A stretch of 64,000 nucleotides of DNA, from NCBI GenBank assembly GCA_016778895.1, contig JADHOR010000002.1, positions 1 to 64,000 on the forward strand. Reading direction: 5' to 3'. The translations under genes and the position numbers were made by a program. Each line of letters begins with the position of its first letter. Position 1 is the first letter of the stretch. Under the pieces are notes generated by a model. The model had not been told where the DNA came from and searched no databases. It saw only the letters and a program-made list of their open reading frames with translations. This DNA comes from Candidatus Puniceispirillum sp. (GTDB taxonomy: Bacteria > Pseudomonadota > Alphaproteobacteria > Puniceispirillales > Puniceispirillaceae). This document shows positions 9,091 through 20,800 of the stretch, piece by piece.

Positions 9091-9731
9091 TGCCTGATCT
9101 TGAGCATGAGCAGCAATTTAACGGGCCGGTTATCGGAATTGACGAGGCTGGCCGCGGGCCATGGGCGGGCCCGGTTACGGTTACCGCGATCTGGCTTTGC
9201 CCATCAGCCTATGATGAATTGCCGGCGGACATTGATGACTCAAAAAAAATAAAGCCGTCGCGCCGAACCAGCCTTGCGGTATTGATGATGGCAGCGCCGC
9301 ATCTCCATCACACTATATCAATTGATGTTGCGCAAATTGACCGGCACGGAATTTTGAAAGCGACCTTTGCCGGCATGGTGGCGGCGGCATCCGCAGTGAC
9401 GGAAAAGCTGGAAAGGGCCGGTCTACCTGCACCGGTTCATGCGCTGGTTGATGGCAATTTATTGCCGCCTGATATGCCACTGCCAGCAACCGCGCTGGTC
9501 AGGGGTGACAGCCGGTCACTATCGATTGCGGCTGCCTCGATTATCGCCAAGGCAGCGCGCGACGAGATTATGCAGGCACTTGATACGATGCATCCGTGCT
9601 ATGGCTGGGCCAGCAATATGGGCTATGGCACAAAGGCGCATCAGGCCGGAATAGAACAATTTGGCCTTACTCCGCATCACCGCCGCAGTTTCAAGCCGAT
9701 CCGGCGCCATCTCAATGCGGATGCCGACTAG
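9090..9731 (+). CDS. rnhB: Ribonuclease HII
   Basis: Cleaves RNA in RNA-DNA hybrids and removes misincorporated ribonucleotides. 213 aa. The catalytic GIDEAGRGPWAGPV is at residues 13-26 (Asp and Glu), the third acid is in HALVDGN, and SLSIAAASIIAKAARDEIM followed by YGWASNMGYGTKAH completes the family pattern. Overlaps the moaB stop by one base. Followed by 248 non-coding bases and ccrM, a neighbourhood seen in other alphaproteobacteria. Confidence 0.95.
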   Translation: MPDLEHEQQFNGPVIGIDEAGRGPWAGPVTVTAIWLCPSAYDELPADIDDSKKIKPSRRTSLAVLMMAAPHLHHTISIDVAQIDRHGILKATFAGMVAAASAVTEKLERAGLPAPVHALVDGNLLPPDMPLPATALVRGDSRSLSIAAASIIAKAARDEIMQALDTMHPCYGWASNMGYGTKAHQAGIEQFGLTPHHRRSFKPIRRHLNADAD

Positions 9732-9862
9732 AGCGTGACCAGTAAAGCGCGACACAGGCCTAGTAACTTTGTTTTTTTGAAAAAAATCTGGTTTTGCCTA
9801 GATGGCTTCACATGGCGGCATCACAAGATAGGCGTGGTTGTGATCATTGCTGACACAATATA

Positions 9863-9891
9863 TTGATATGACTTTAAGAAAGCCCTATAAG
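9863..9891 (+). promoter_or_regulatory. Candidate sigma-70 promoter of ccrM
   Basis: TTGATA (9863-9868), exactly 17 bases, TATAAG (9886-9891): five of six consensus bases in each box. Predicted transcription start is near 9898, leaving a leader of about 80 nt before ccrM. It lies in the 248-base gap after rnhB. Box match by eye only. Confidence 0.55.
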
Positions 9892-9906
9892 CTATTGACT
9901 TATATT

Positions 9907-9919
9907 GATTCTATGATTC
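9907..9919 (+). promoter_or_regulatory. Two GANTC (CcrM) methylation sites in the ccrM leader
   Basis: GATTC at 9907-9911 and GATTC at 9915-9919, both just downstream of the predicted start site; a third site, GAATC at 9988-9992, lies within the first codons of ccrM. GANTC is the recognition sequence of CcrM. In Caulobacter, GANTC sites in the ccrM leader make expression depend on methylation state and replication; the same logic here is inference. Confidence 0.6.
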
Positions 9920-9964
9920 TTTTAGAGGAACAGCGCTGGCAAGTCGTCAGCATAGAATGAATAA

Positions 9965-11059
<1,095 letters not shown>

Positions 11060-11137
11060 TTCAGGGCGGTTTTCGAGAAGAAACAAGGCTATGATCCAAC
11101 GTGGACTAAAGCCCTGTTTTAGGTGGGTGTTAAAGTT

Positions 11138-13306
11138 TTATGCGGCGCGCGCTTCGGCCTTTTTTTCGAGTCGACGGGCGTGCAAAACTGGCTCTGTATA
11201 GCCTGATGGCTGTTCAATACCCGTAAAGACAAGGTCAAGCGCAGCTTGAAACGCGATGGATTTGTCAAACCGGCCACCCATCGGCTCATAAAGCGGATCA
11301 CCAGCATTCTGGGCGTCAACAACTGCGGCCATTTCCTGCATCACATCCATGACCAGATCACTGTCACAAATGCCATGATGTAGCCAATTGGCAATATGCT
11401 GCGACGAAATCCGCAAGGTTGCGCGATCTTCCATCAGGCCAACGTTATGAATATCTGGAACCTTCGAGCAGCCAACCCCCTGATCGATCCAGCGCACGAC
11501 ATAGCCTAGAATGCCTTGTGCGTTATTGCGCAGTTCAGCGCGGATATCCTCGGCCGACCAGTTTGGCCGGCTGGCTACCGGAATGGATAGAATATCTGAA
11601 CGGCTGGCGCGTGATGTTCCGGCCAGTTCCGCCTGCCGCTTGGCCACGTTCACCGCGTGATAATGCAAAGCGTGCAGTGTGGCCGCAGTTGGCGATGGTA
11701 CCCACGCGCAATTTGCCCCAGCGTTCGGATGGGCAATTTTCTGCGCAATCATATCGGCCATCATATCCGGCATGGCCCACATGCCTTTGCCGATCTGCGC
11801 TTTGCCAGAAAACCCGCAGGCAAGCCCGATATCGACATTCCAGTCTTCATAAGCCGAAATCCATGTTGCGGCTTTCATATCACCCTTGCGGATCATCGCG
11901 CCGGCATACATCGAGGTATGTATTTCATCGCCGGTACGGTCTAGGAACCCGGTATTAATAAAGGCGACGCGTGATTTTGCAGCACGGATACATTCTTTAA
12001 GATTCACCGTCGTGCGGCGTTCCTCATCCATGATGCCGATTTTGATGGTATTGGGTGGCAGTTGCAAAAGCTGTTCAACCATATCAAAGGTTTCAACCGC
12101 GAAGGCGACTTCATCCGGACCATGCATTTTTGGTTTGACGACATAAATCGAACCGGCCGGTGAGTTCTGCCTGCTGGCAAAATCTGGTAATGCGGCGGCA
12201 ACCGAAATAAAAGCATCAAGGATGCCCTCAGGAATCTCCTGGCCGTCGGATAAATGCACTGCCGGATTAGTCATCAGGTGACCGACATTGCGAACCAGCA
12301 TCAAGGCACGGGCGCGCAATGTTTTTGTACTGCCATCAGGCGCGGTGTAGTTTTTGTCCGGGTTCAACGACCGTGTCATGCTTTTACCATTCTTGGCAAA
12401 ATCTGCGGTTAAGGTACCACGCATGATCTGGTTCCAGTTGCGATAGGCCAGCACCTTATCTTCGGCGTCTACTGTCGCAATGGAATCTTCAAGATCAATG
12501 ATGCTGGTCAGTGCTGACTCGACAATTACATCATTGATATGCGCCGCGTCATCAGCGCCAATTCTGCCGTTGGCATCAATAATGATTTCGAGATGCAGGC
12601 CGTTCTTGACGACGATGACGCTTGTCGGGGTTTCAGGATTACCGGTATAGCCAACAAACTGATCCTCATTCAAAAGTGAGGTACTGCCAGCAGCATTGCT
12701 GATCTTGAGTGATCTGCCAGAAATCTTAAGGCCGTTTACATCGTGCCAGCTGCCATTTGCTAATGGCGCGGACTGGTCTAAAAGATTGCGGGCAAATGAA
12801 ATCACTTTTTTACCGCGAACAGGGTTGTAATCAGCGGTTCGCCCGGCTCCATCTGCATCTTCAATGGCATCAGTGCCGTAAAGCGCATCATAAAGGCTGC
12901 CCCAGCGGGCATTGGCGGCGTTCAGCGCATAACGCGCATTGGTGATTGGCACAACCAGCTGTGGGCCGGCGATGATTGCAATCTCCAGATCTACATTGCT
13001 GGTTTCAATCTCAAAATCACCACCATCATCATGAAGATAACCAATTTTGGCGAGAAATTTCTCATAGGTAGCGGCGTCAATGCCGCCGTCGCTATTCGCT
13101 TTTAGCCAGTCGTCAATCTGGCGTTGTAGCTTTGTCCGCGTCGCCAGGAGCGCCTGATTTTTTGGTGCTAGTTGATGTGCCGCCTTGTCAAATCCGTTCC
13201 AGAAAACATCTGGGGTGATGTTGGTGCCAGCTAGAATTTCATCATTCACCAAATCATATAGAACCTTGGCTATGGATAGACCACTATGGGTAATAACGTC
13301 TGACAT
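11138..13306 (-). CDS. glcB: Malate synthase G
   Basis: Condenses glyoxylate and acetyl-CoA to malate (glyoxylate or glycolate use, cytoplasm). 722 aa, standard for the large monomeric G isoform. Visible marks include [66 protein letters not shown] and the C-terminal [19 protein letters not shown] with the catalytic-type Asp. I start at the ATG at 13306 because GCGGAGC lies just upstream; an ATG eight codons earlier (13330) is less likely. Convergent with ccrM. No isocitrate lyase is present in the window. Confidence 0.97.
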   Translation of the reverse strand: MSDVITHSGLSIAKVLYDLVNDEILAGTNITPDVFWNGFDKAAHQLAPKNQALLATRTKLQRQIDDWLKANSDGGIDAATYEKFLAKIGYLHDDGGDFEIETSNVDLEIAIIAGPQLVVPITNARYALNAANARWGSLYDALYGTDAIEDADGAGRTADYNPVRGKKVISFARNLLDQSAPLANGSWHDVNGLKISGRSLKISNAAGSTSLLNEDQFVGYTGNPETPTSVIVVKNGLHLEIIIDANGRIGADDAAHINDVIVESALTSIIDLEDSIATVDAEDKVLAYRNWNQIMRGTLTADFAKNGKSMTRSLNPDKNYTAPDGSTKTLRARALMLVRNVGHLMTNPAVHLSDGQEIPEGILDAFISVAAALPDFASRQNSPAGSIYVVKPKMHGPDEVAFAVETFDMVEQLLQLPPNTIKIGIMDEERRTTVNLKECIRAAKSRVAFINTGFLDRTGDEIHTSMYAGAMIRKGDMKAATWISAYEDWNVDIGLACGFSGKAQIGKGMWAMPDMMADMIAQKIAHPNAGANCAWVPSPTAATLHALHYHAVNVAKRQAELAGTSRASRSDILSIPVASRPNWSAEDIRAELRNNAQGILGYVVRWIDQGVGCSKVPDIHNVGLMEDRATLRISSQHIANWLHHGICDSDLVMDVMQEMAAVVDAQNAGDPLYEPMGGRFDKSIAFQAALDLVFTGIEQPSGYTEPVLHARRLEKKAEARAA

Positions 13307-13375
13307 TGTTTGCTCCGCTTTAGCAGGCAACCCGATGTAAATCAGGCAGGGGGGAATGGTTGAAAAAATTTTCTT

Positions 13376-13404
13376 TATCTAACTGAACTCGCATTGTCTT
13401 TCAA
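13376..13404 (-). promoter_or_regulatory. Candidate promoter of glcB
   Basis: Minus strand TTGAAA (13404-13399), 17-base spacer, TAGATA (13381-13376), followed by a leader of about 60 nt to the glcB ATG at 13306. By eye only. Confidence 0.45.
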
Positions 13405-13501
13405 GTTGCAACAGGTGGGATTCCATCGAATCACACATTTTTACGCTATCGCTAGCGCAAAAAACTCAATTATTGAGAATAAAGCTACTATCGGGGTGTG
13501 G

Positions 13502-14887
13502 TTATGGACGCCGCCATTGAAGACCAGCACCAGCCAACGCAGCTTCGATATCACCAACAAGGTTATCGAGAATCACCGGTGTTTTTCCTTCGGCACGCGC
13601 GACCAGCGCGGCCTCGGTATTAGAGGCGCGGACAAGCCACCAGCCGTCATTAGTTCGCACCCTAACGCCATCGATCAGGCTAAGATTCTCGGCTTTGATC
13701 TGGCGCTTTATATGTGCGGCCAGCCGGTCAATAACGCCAAATTTCTGATTATCTGGGCAATTAATCCGCAATTCAGGCGTCACGTACTGGGGCGCCAGCC
13801 CATCAATAAAATCGGTGATGGTCTGTCCAGTCTTGGCCATCTGGCACAAAACGCGGATACCGACATAAAGCGCATCATCAAAACCGTAGAAACCGTCTTT
13901 GATAAAAATATGACCTGACATTTCGCCAGCTAGCGGCGCCTTGACTGCCGCCATGCGCGTTTTCATATGGCTGTGGCCGGTTTTCCAGATTTGTGCATCG
14001 CCGCCCGCCTTAGCGATTAGATCCATTGCCATATCGGATGATTTCACATCAAGGATAACCGGCGCTCCTGGACTGCGTTCTAGAATGTCCTGTGCCAGAA
14101 AGGCTGTCAGAAAATCGCCTGGCACTTGCCGGCCTTTTGCGTCTACAATTCCAATCCGGTCACCATCGCCATCAAAGCCGATCCCGAGATCAGCCTGTGC
14201 CCCGGCAACAGCATCACGGAGAATGGCTAGGGTTTCCGGATCGACGGGATTGGGGTGATGGTTTGGAAAGGTTCCGTCAATGTCACCAAAAAGCACTTCA
14301 TGACGACCGCTCAGCCGTTTTGTTGCAGCGATCGTCGACGGCCCTGCCGCGCCGTTACCACAATCCCAGATAACAGTAAAATCACCAGTTTTTGCATCGG
14401 CGGCAAGCCGGTCGATGTAATTGTCAAAAATATCAACTTCGGTGTAACTGCCACCGCCAAGCTTGGCTGGTCCGGCGGCGCTAATCTCACCAAGTCCCTG
14501 AATGTCATCACCAAAAAACACCGTGCCATTCATGACCATTTTAAAACCATTATGGGTCGGCGGATTATGTGATCCGGTTACTTGAATCGCTGCATCAGCG
14601 TCGAGTGTTGCACCGGCATAATATAGCATCGGCGTTGAGCCGCAGCCGATGTCACTGACCCGCGTGCCGCCGGCCACCAGCCCGTCACAAAGTGCCGCTG
14701 CCAGCGCCGGTGATGACAAGCGCCCATCACGCCCGACCACAACATGATTGCCATGGCCGCGCTGGCGAAGACAGGCGGCAAAACCAAGACCGATGGCGTG
14801 CGCGTCGTCCCGCGTCACAGTTTCTTCGACAATGCCGCGGATGTCATAGGCACGTAAAATAGACGGATGAAAAACATGGTGAGTCAT
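13502..14887 (-). CDS. Phosphomannomutase/phosphoglucomutase
   Basis: Alpha-D-phosphohexomutase interconverting 6- and 1-phosphates of mannose or glucose for sugar-nucleotide synthesis. 461 aa, AlgC-like length. Domains in order: N-terminal FHPSILRAYDIRGIV, catalytic phosphoserine loop TGSHNPPTHNGFK (Ser106), metal loop GFDGDGDRIG near 245, sugar-binding GEMSGHIF, and the phosphate-binding RASNTEAALVARAEGKT near the C-terminus. AAAGG precedes the ATG by seven bases. Downstream of galU on the same strand, so likely supplies glucose-1-phosphate to GalU. Mannose versus glucose preference cannot be told. Confidence 0.94.
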   Translation of the reverse strand: MTHHVFHPSILRAYDIRGIVEETVTRDDAHAIGLGFAACLRQRGHGNHVVVGRDGRLSSPALAAALCDGLVAGGTRVSDIGCGSTPMLYYAGATLDADAAIQVTGSHNPPTHNGFKMVMNGTVFFGDDIQGLGEISAAGPAKLGGGSYTEVDIFDNYIDRLAADAKTGDFTVIWDCGNGAAGPSTIAATKRLSGRHEVLFGDIDGTFPNHHPNPVDPETLAILRDAVAGAQADLGIGFDGDGDRIGIVDAKGRQVPGDFLTAFLAQDILERSPGAPVILDVKSSDMAMDLIAKAGGDAQIWKTGHSHMKTRMAAVKAPLAGEMSGHIFIKDGFYGFDDALYVGIRVLCQMAKTGQTITDFIDGLAPQYVTPELRINCPDNQKFGVIDRLAAHIKRQIKAENLSLIDGVRVRTNDGWWLVRASNTEAALVARAEGKTPVILDNLVGDIEAALAGAGLQWRRP

Positions 14888-14934
14888 GAACTGGCCTTTA
14901 CCGAAAGTTTGGGGAACACTCCAAATTCTGTGGG

Positions 14935-15804
14935 TTATTCAACTTGGCCCGACAGCATCCTGCCCTTCACCCATTTCGCAAGGGGGGCAGCAAGATCATC
15001 GCGTGTCATCGCAATGGCGATATTAGCTTGCAGAAAACCGATCTTTGATCCGCAGTCAAACCGTTCACCTGAAAACCGCAAGCCGTGAAATGGCACTTTG
15101 CCAATTTGATGGGCAAGCGCGTCGGTTAGTTGCACCTCGTTACTGGCGCCGCGTTCTTGGCGATCAAGCTGCGAGAAAACGCCTGGTTCGATAATATAAC
15201 GACCAACTACACCCAAGGTCGATGGTGCGTCTTCTGGGTCCGGCTTTTCGATGAGACCAGCAACTTCAATTAGCTGGCCATCATCTTTGCCCGGCGTGAT
15301 GATACCGTAGGAACCAGTGTCTGATTTTGGCACATTCATCACCGCAATCAAATTGCCACCCTGATAGGCTGCGACCATTTCGGCCATGCAGCTCTTGCCA
15401 AGAATTAGGTCATCAGCAAGCAATATGGCAACCGGTTCGTCATGAACCAGATTACGGGCACACCACACTGCATGGCCAAGGCCGGCCGGCTCTTGCTGGC
15501 GAACATAAGCAACTGACCCCGGGGCGTGTATCATCCTGCGGACGGCATCAAGCGCCGACGTCTTGTCTTTGGCAAGAAGCGTTTTTTCAAGCTCGAATGA
15601 GTGATCAAAATGATCCTCAATCGCCGTCTTGTTTCGGCCGGTCACAAAGATAAATTCCTCGATACCAGCGGCAGCTGCCTCTTCAATCGCATATTGAATT
15701 AGCGGTTTATCAACAACTGGAAGCATTTCCTTTGGCAGCGCTTTGGTGGCTGGCAGAAACCTTGTCCCAAGCCCGCCAACTGGGAAAATCGCTTTTTTGA
15801 TCAT
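14935..15804 (-). CDS. galU: UTP--glucose-1-phosphate uridylyltransferase
   Basis: Makes UDP-glucose from UTP and glucose-1-phosphate (cytoplasm). About 289 aa. The nucleotide-binding PVGGLGTRFLPATKALPKEM is at the N-terminus, followed by DKPLIQYAIEEA, the UTP-site segment VRQQEPAGLGHAVWCA, LLADDLIL, and GLIEKPDPEDAPS. The ATG at 15804 has AAGGA nine bases upstream; the ATG at 15813 sits directly on that site and is less likely. Its product is the substrate of Ugd, encoded divergently. Confidence 0.96.
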   Translation of the reverse strand: MIKKAIFPVGGLGTRFLPATKALPKEMLPVVDKPLIQYAIEEAAAAGIEEFIFVTGRNKTAIEDHFDHSFELEKTLLAKDKTSALDAVRRMIHAPGSVAYVRQQEPAGLGHAVWCARNLVHDEPVAILLADDLILGKSCMAEMVAAYQGGNLIAVMNVPKSDTGSYGIITPGKDDGQLIEVAGLIEKPDPEDAPSTLGVVGRYIIEPGVFSQLDRQERGASNEVQLTDALAHQIGKVPFHGLRFSGERFDCGSKIGFLQANIAIAMTRDDLAAPLAKWVKGRMLSGQVE

Positions 15805-15907
15805 GCCGTACATTCCTTAAATTGCTGCAAACAGCAGCCCCACTGTAGCCGGTGCGAAAGGCTTACTATTTGACCATGAAATAGGTTAAGTCGCCGGATC
15901 AACAAAT

Positions 15908-15935
15908 TTGCCATAAAACAGCCGAAAACTCTAAT
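15908..15935 (+). promoter_or_regulatory. Candidate promoter of ugd
   Basis: TTGCCA (15908-15913), 16-base spacer, TCTAAT (15930-15935), about 90 bases before the ugd GTG. Each box matches consensus at five of six positions. The same 220-base gap must also serve galU on the other strand, for which I see no clear boxes. Confidence 0.4.
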
Positions 15936-16028
15936 CAGTTATCGATCTTTTGTGGTAATTACACTCTGTCATTGAACAAATTTAGCCCGCCTGGTATCAA
16001 ACCTTTGTACAATCAGGGAAGCAGTGTC

Positions 16029-17333
16029 GTGAAAATTGCAGTTATTGGCTCCGGATATGTTGGGCTTGTTTCGGGGGCTTGTTTCTCCGAATTTGGTTTT
16101 GATGTAACCTGTATTGACAAGGATCCGGCCAAAATCCAGAAAATCAATCGGGGCGAGATGCCTATCTATGAGCCGGGCCTGCCAGATTTGGTGGCGCGCA
16201 ACGTCGCGGCTGGCAGGCTGCATTTTGCGCTAGATCTGGCGGCAGCAGTGGCGGCAGCTGACGCGGTCTTCATCGCGGTCGGAACCCCGACACGGCGCGG
16301 TGATGGTCATGCTGATTTATCATTTGTCTATGCTGTGGCTGAAGAAATGGCGCCGCATTTATCTGGATATACGGTGGTTGTGACGAAATCGACCGTGCCG
16401 GTTGGCACTGGCCGCGAAGTCGAGTCAATTGTTGCTAGGGTCAACCCTGATGCGCAATTCGATGTTGTCTCAAACCCTGAGTTTCTGCGTGAAGGCGCGG
16501 CAATTTCCGACTTCATGCGGCCTGACCGTGTTGTTGTTGGCGCTGAAACTGACGCTGCACGTGAGGTGATGCGGGCATTATATCGCCCATTATTTTTGAT
16601 TGAAACGCCAATTCTTTTCACAAATCTGGAAACGTCAGAGCTGATCAAATATGCCAGCAATGCATTTCTGGCGGTTAAAATTTCCTATATCAACCAGATG
16701 GCTGATCTTTGTGAAATGGTTGGCGCTGATGTGCATGATGTCGCCAAGGGTATGGGTCTTGATAAGAGGATTGGTAATAAATTTTTGCATCCGGGGCCTG
16801 GCTATGGTGGGTCTTGTTTTCCAAAAGATACTATTGCGCTTGTTAAAACTGCCGAAAAACATGGCAGTGATGTCAGCATTGTCGATGCGGTTGTGGCGTT
16901 CAATCAGGCTCGCAAAATGGCGATGGCAAAGCGTGTAATTACCGCGATGGGCGGGTCAGTTACTGGCGCCCAAATTGCCATTCTGGGGCTTGCTTTTAAG
17001 CCGGAGACCGATGATATGCGGGACAGTCCGGCATTGGACATTATTCACGCCCTGGTCAAGGCTGGTGCAGATTTGCGCGTTTATGATCCAAAAGCGATGG
17101 ATGAGGCGCGACCGCTTTTGCCGCCAGCTGTCAGATTTTGCGAAAGTGCAACCGATTGTCTGGCCGGTGCCGCTGGCGCCGTGCTAGTTACGGAATGGAA
17201 TGAATTTCGCGCCCTGAATCCGGCACAGTTTGCCGCGACCATGACCGGACGTGTGGTTGTTGATTTACGGAATGTCTACGAACCAGAGGTGATGCAGCGC
17301 GCCGGCTTCAAATATTCGTCGATTGGCCGTTAG
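16029..17333 (+). CDS. ugd: UDP-glucose 6-dehydrogenase
   Basis: Oxidises UDP-glucose twice with NAD to UDP-glucuronate, a precursor of acidic surface polysaccharides. 434 aa, the usual length, when started at the GTG at 16029 with AGGGAAG upstream; the frame extends 19 codons further 5' but without family similarity. The NAD motif KIAVIGSGYVGLVSGACFSE opens the protein, followed by VGTPTRRGDGHADLS, KSTVPVGTGREVE, and the catalytic Cys263 in GPGYGGSCFPKDT. C-terminal LGLAFKPETDDMRDSPAL is the UDP-binding domain start. Works with GalU and the hexomutase encoded next door. Confidence 0.96.
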   Translation: MKIAVIGSGYVGLVSGACFSEFGFDVTCIDKDPAKIQKINRGEMPIYEPGLPDLVARNVAAGRLHFALDLAAAVAAADAVFIAVGTPTRRGDGHADLSFVYAVAEEMAPHLSGYTVVVTKSTVPVGTGREVESIVARVNPDAQFDVVSNPEFLREGAAISDFMRPDRVVVGAETDAAREVMRALYRPLFLIETPILFTNLETSELIKYASNAFLAVKISYINQMADLCEMVGADVHDVAKGMGLDKRIGNKFLHPGPGYGGSCFPKDTIALVKTAEKHGSDVSIVDAVVAFNQARKMAMAKRVITAMGGSVTGAQIAILGLAFKPETDDMRDSPALDIIHALVKAGADLRVYDPKAMDEARPLLPPAVRFCESATDCLAGAAGAVLVTEWNEFRALNPAQFAATMTGRVVVDLRNVYEPEVMQRAGFKYSSIGR

Positions 17334-17429
17334 GCGATCACGCCCAACATAGATTTATCACGTATATCCGGTGCCTCAATGTGCTGTCCGGATCGGATTC
17401 TCCAATGCTTAGATTCAGAGGAATGCAAA

Positions 17430-17834
17430 ATGGAAAAGCCCAAAATTCAGTCGATTGACCATATTGTTATGCAGGCGGCAGACGTCGCTGCTACAGTGGC
17501 ATTCTATACCGAAATCATCGGTATGGAGCATAGTGAATTTCAGCCACCAACAGGTGGGCCGGTCCGCCAGTCATTGCATTTTGGGAACCAGAAAATCAAC
17601 CTTCACGATGCGTCATCACCCTATGTACCGCATGCCAAAAACCCAGTGGCCGGCAGCGTTGATCTCTGTTTTATCACTGATCAGCCGCTGGCTGACTGGC
17701 AGCAGCATCTTGCTAATCATGGCGTCAAAATTGAGGATGGTCCGGTTCGTAAAACGGGGGCTAAAGGCGCGCTTTTATCAGTTTATATCCGTGATCCTGA
17801 CGATAATCTCATCGAGATTTCAAACTATATTTAA
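17430..17834 (+). CDS. VOC-family (glyoxalase/bleomycin-resistance fold) protein
   Basis: 134 aa from the ATG at 17430, with AGAGGA seven bases upstream. One vicinal-oxygen-chelate domain: IDHIVMQAADVAATVAFYTE near the N-terminus supplies a metal-ligand His, FGNQKINLHD a middle His, and YIRDPDDNLIEISNY the C-terminal Glu, a full ligand set. Resembles small stand-alone VOC proteins annotated as virulence or glyoxalase-like; the substrate is not predictable. It stands alone between ugd and the convergent indolepyruvate oxidoreductase gene. Confidence 0.85.
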   Translation: MEKPKIQSIDHIVMQAADVAATVAFYTEIIGMEHSEFQPPTGGPVRQSLHFGNQKINLHDASSPYVPHAKNPVAGSVDLCFITDQPLADWQQHLANHGVKIEDGPVRKTGAKGALLSVYIRDPDDNLIEISNYI

Positions 17835-17847
17835 TGGCTCAACCCGC

Positions 17848-20800
17848 CTATTCGGCAGCGATATCAAATGGCGGTGGCTGCGTAGACAGCGTCGATATAA
17901 TGGCGCTAATCTCTTGCTCATACCGGGTCATGTTTGCGGCTTTTACATGACCATAGCCGCGTATCTTCAGCATTAGCTCAAGTGCCGTTTCAATCTTTTC
18001 AGACTGGCCTGACGACGCGTTAGTGCCAAGCTGGTCAAGCCAGTTGATTACCGTTTCACGGTGGGCGCGCTCGCTTTTTCGCTCAGCCGTAAAGCCAAAT
18101 GGATCAATCCAGCTATCACGTAGCCAGGATAGGCGTGCAATCATCCTTAAAACCGGTGTCAGCCAAGGCCCAAAGCGGATTTTACGGGGGGTTCCATCAC
18201 GATTTTTTCGCCAGTTCAGTAATGGCGGGGCAAGATGGTAATTAACGGTCATATCCTCGCCGCCGATCATATTTATCTTGGCGATGAAATCAGCACTGGT
18301 TAACTGGCGTGCAACCTCGTATTCATCTTTGATTGCCATCGCACGGAATAGAACCCGGGTGGCGTTGATGGCAATTGCGTCTGTTGGAATTTTGGCGGCG
18401 GTAAGACGATCAATAAAGCTATTTATCACTGTTTTAAAACGGGTCGCATAGGCGGCGTTTTGATAGGCTGTCAATTGTGCCGCAAAATATCCAATCGCTG
18501 CGGCCGGCTCGCGCATTGCATCCTGGTTTTCCGGGGCGGTGTCGGCGGCTAGTAAGGCCAATAACTGATCTGGTGCATGGGCCAGTAATCGGCCCCATCT
18601 CAAAGCGGCAAGATTATCATCAACTGATGTGCCATTAAGCCTTAAGGCTGTCTCGACCGCCGCAACGCGAAGCGGGATCAAACCCTTCTGAACTGCCCAG
18701 CCAAGCATGATAATGGTGCTTGATGTGGTGCTTCCAAAAATCTGGTTAGCCAGTGATGAAATGGCAAATTTTGTGATACGCGCCGGATCCATTACCGCCC
18801 CAAGGCGGGTCATCACAATCGGCATATCCACTACACTGCCAATACCTACATCGGCAACGCCAACCGGATCAATATCGTCATTGATGATGGCGCGACTTGC
18901 GGTCTTATTCAGCAGGCCAAGAACCATATCATTTGCTGCCACCACCGCATCACAGCCAATCAGTAAATCGGCCTCATGAGTTGGTAGTCGCACCATATGT
19001 CCGGCAAGTGATGCATCCTTGGCAAGCCTGATCTGACTGGTTACACCGCCATTTTTCTGTGATAGGCCGGTTTGATTAACGGCAGTTCCGCCAATGCCGT
19101 CGATGCGCGCGGCCATAATCAATATACCCGCCAATGTTGAAACGCCGGTACCGCCAATACCGGCGACAAAGATGTTAAAGATTCCATCGCGCGCCGGTGT
19201 CGGAGCCGGCAATTTAATGTTAGCAGGAAATGCTGGCCTTGTGGCGTCCGGGGTGCTGGATGCTGTGTTACCGCCTTGCAGCGTCACAAAGCTGGGGCAA
19301 AACCCGTTGAGACAGGACATATCTTTATTGCACAGGCTTTGATCAACCATGCGTTTTTCGCCTTCGGGGCGCATTATCGGTTTAACGGCCACACAATTTG
19401 ATTTAACCGCGCAATCACCACAGCCCTCGCAAACCGCTTCATTAATCACGATGGTTTTGGGCTTCTCAGCAATCAGCCCGCGTTTGCGTTTGCGGCGTAA
19501 TTCGGTGGCGCAATCCTGCACATAAATGATTGCCGTGACACCGGATATTGATTTTAGCTCCTGCTGCACATTAACGATATCGTCGCGGTGATAGAATTGG
19601 CAATTGCTTGCCCATTTGGCTCCGGTCATTAGGGTCTCTGGGGCATCGCTGACAATCGCAATCTTGACAATGCCTTCAGCCGCCAACTGGCGGGAAATGA
19701 CCCAAGGCGGTTGCCCCCCTTCAATCGGTTGGCCGCCAGTCATGGCAACCGCACCATTATAAAGAATCTTGAAGGTCATATTGACCCCGGCAGCAACCGC
19801 CGCCCTAATGCCAAGATAGCCCGAATGCGCATAGGTACCATCGCCAATATTCTGGAAACTATGGGTTTGGCTGGAAAATGGCGCACGGCCAATCCAGAAC
19901 GCACCTTCACCGCCCATTTGGGTGAAATTGGTGATTTCGTCAGGCGTAAGAAACCCGCTGATCGAGTGACAGCCGATACCCATCCCGACAATTTCCCCAT
20001 CGGGAAGCTTTGTGCTGGAATTATGCGGGCAACCTGCACAATACCATGGGGTGCGCGCCGCAATCTGCGGCAGCGGAGGTGCGGCGCTTGCGGCTGCTGC
20101 GGCGTGTATCGCAATGTTATGTGCGCTGGCACGTTGGGCAAGTGCCGTCATTAAAATCGCATGGGTTATCTCGCCGGTTTCGGGTAAAAGCGGCGATCCA
20201 TCAGGTGCCATTTTACCGGTGATTACAGCGCGCCCCGATAAATTGACGACGGCACGCGCTAATTGTTCTTCGACGATGGGGCGTTTTTCCTCTACCACCA
20301 TCACTTCGGCATAATTCTTGGCAAAATTGGCAAGGCTATCGACATCAACCGGCCATGGCATCACCACAGAAAAAAGCCCAATGCCTGCCGCCGCCGTATT
20401 ATCAATGCCAAGACTAATCAAGGCGTCATTTACCTCATAGAGAGCCTTGCCGACAGCGATGATCCCAAGCTTGCCGTCGACCGGTTGTGGCAGAACTGGC
20501 GCGTTGACCTGCTGGGCGCGCTGAAAGGCGCGCACGGCGGGAAGGCGCAAATTAAACAGCCGATCTTCACGCAGTGATGCTGGATCATGCCGGCCGATAT
20601 GAACCGGACCGGCTTCATCACCCGCGATGATATCGGGGCGAATATTGTCAAGATCAACAATACCGCTGGTATCGGCGGTATCGACAACAATCTTCATCCC
20701 AACACAACAGCCCGCCTTGCGTGACAAGGCAAAAGCCATAAGCCCCATTGGAATAATGTCATGCAGTGACCGTGGATAGAAAAAGGGAACACCTGCGGCA

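Noticed and set aside
9869-9890. TTAA with a following TAT in the ccrM promoter as a CtrA site
   Set aside because: Only a half-site; the second TTAA is missing.
11062-11116. CAGGGC ... GCCCTG followed by TTTT between convergent ccrM and glcB
   Set aside because: The six-base arms are 43 bases apart, too long a loop for a credible intrinsic terminator.
13394-13918. 174-codon open frame on the plus strand
   Set aside because: It lies almost wholly opposite the phosphomannomutase/phosphoglucomutase gene, has no family similarity and no ribosome-binding site; a shadow frame.
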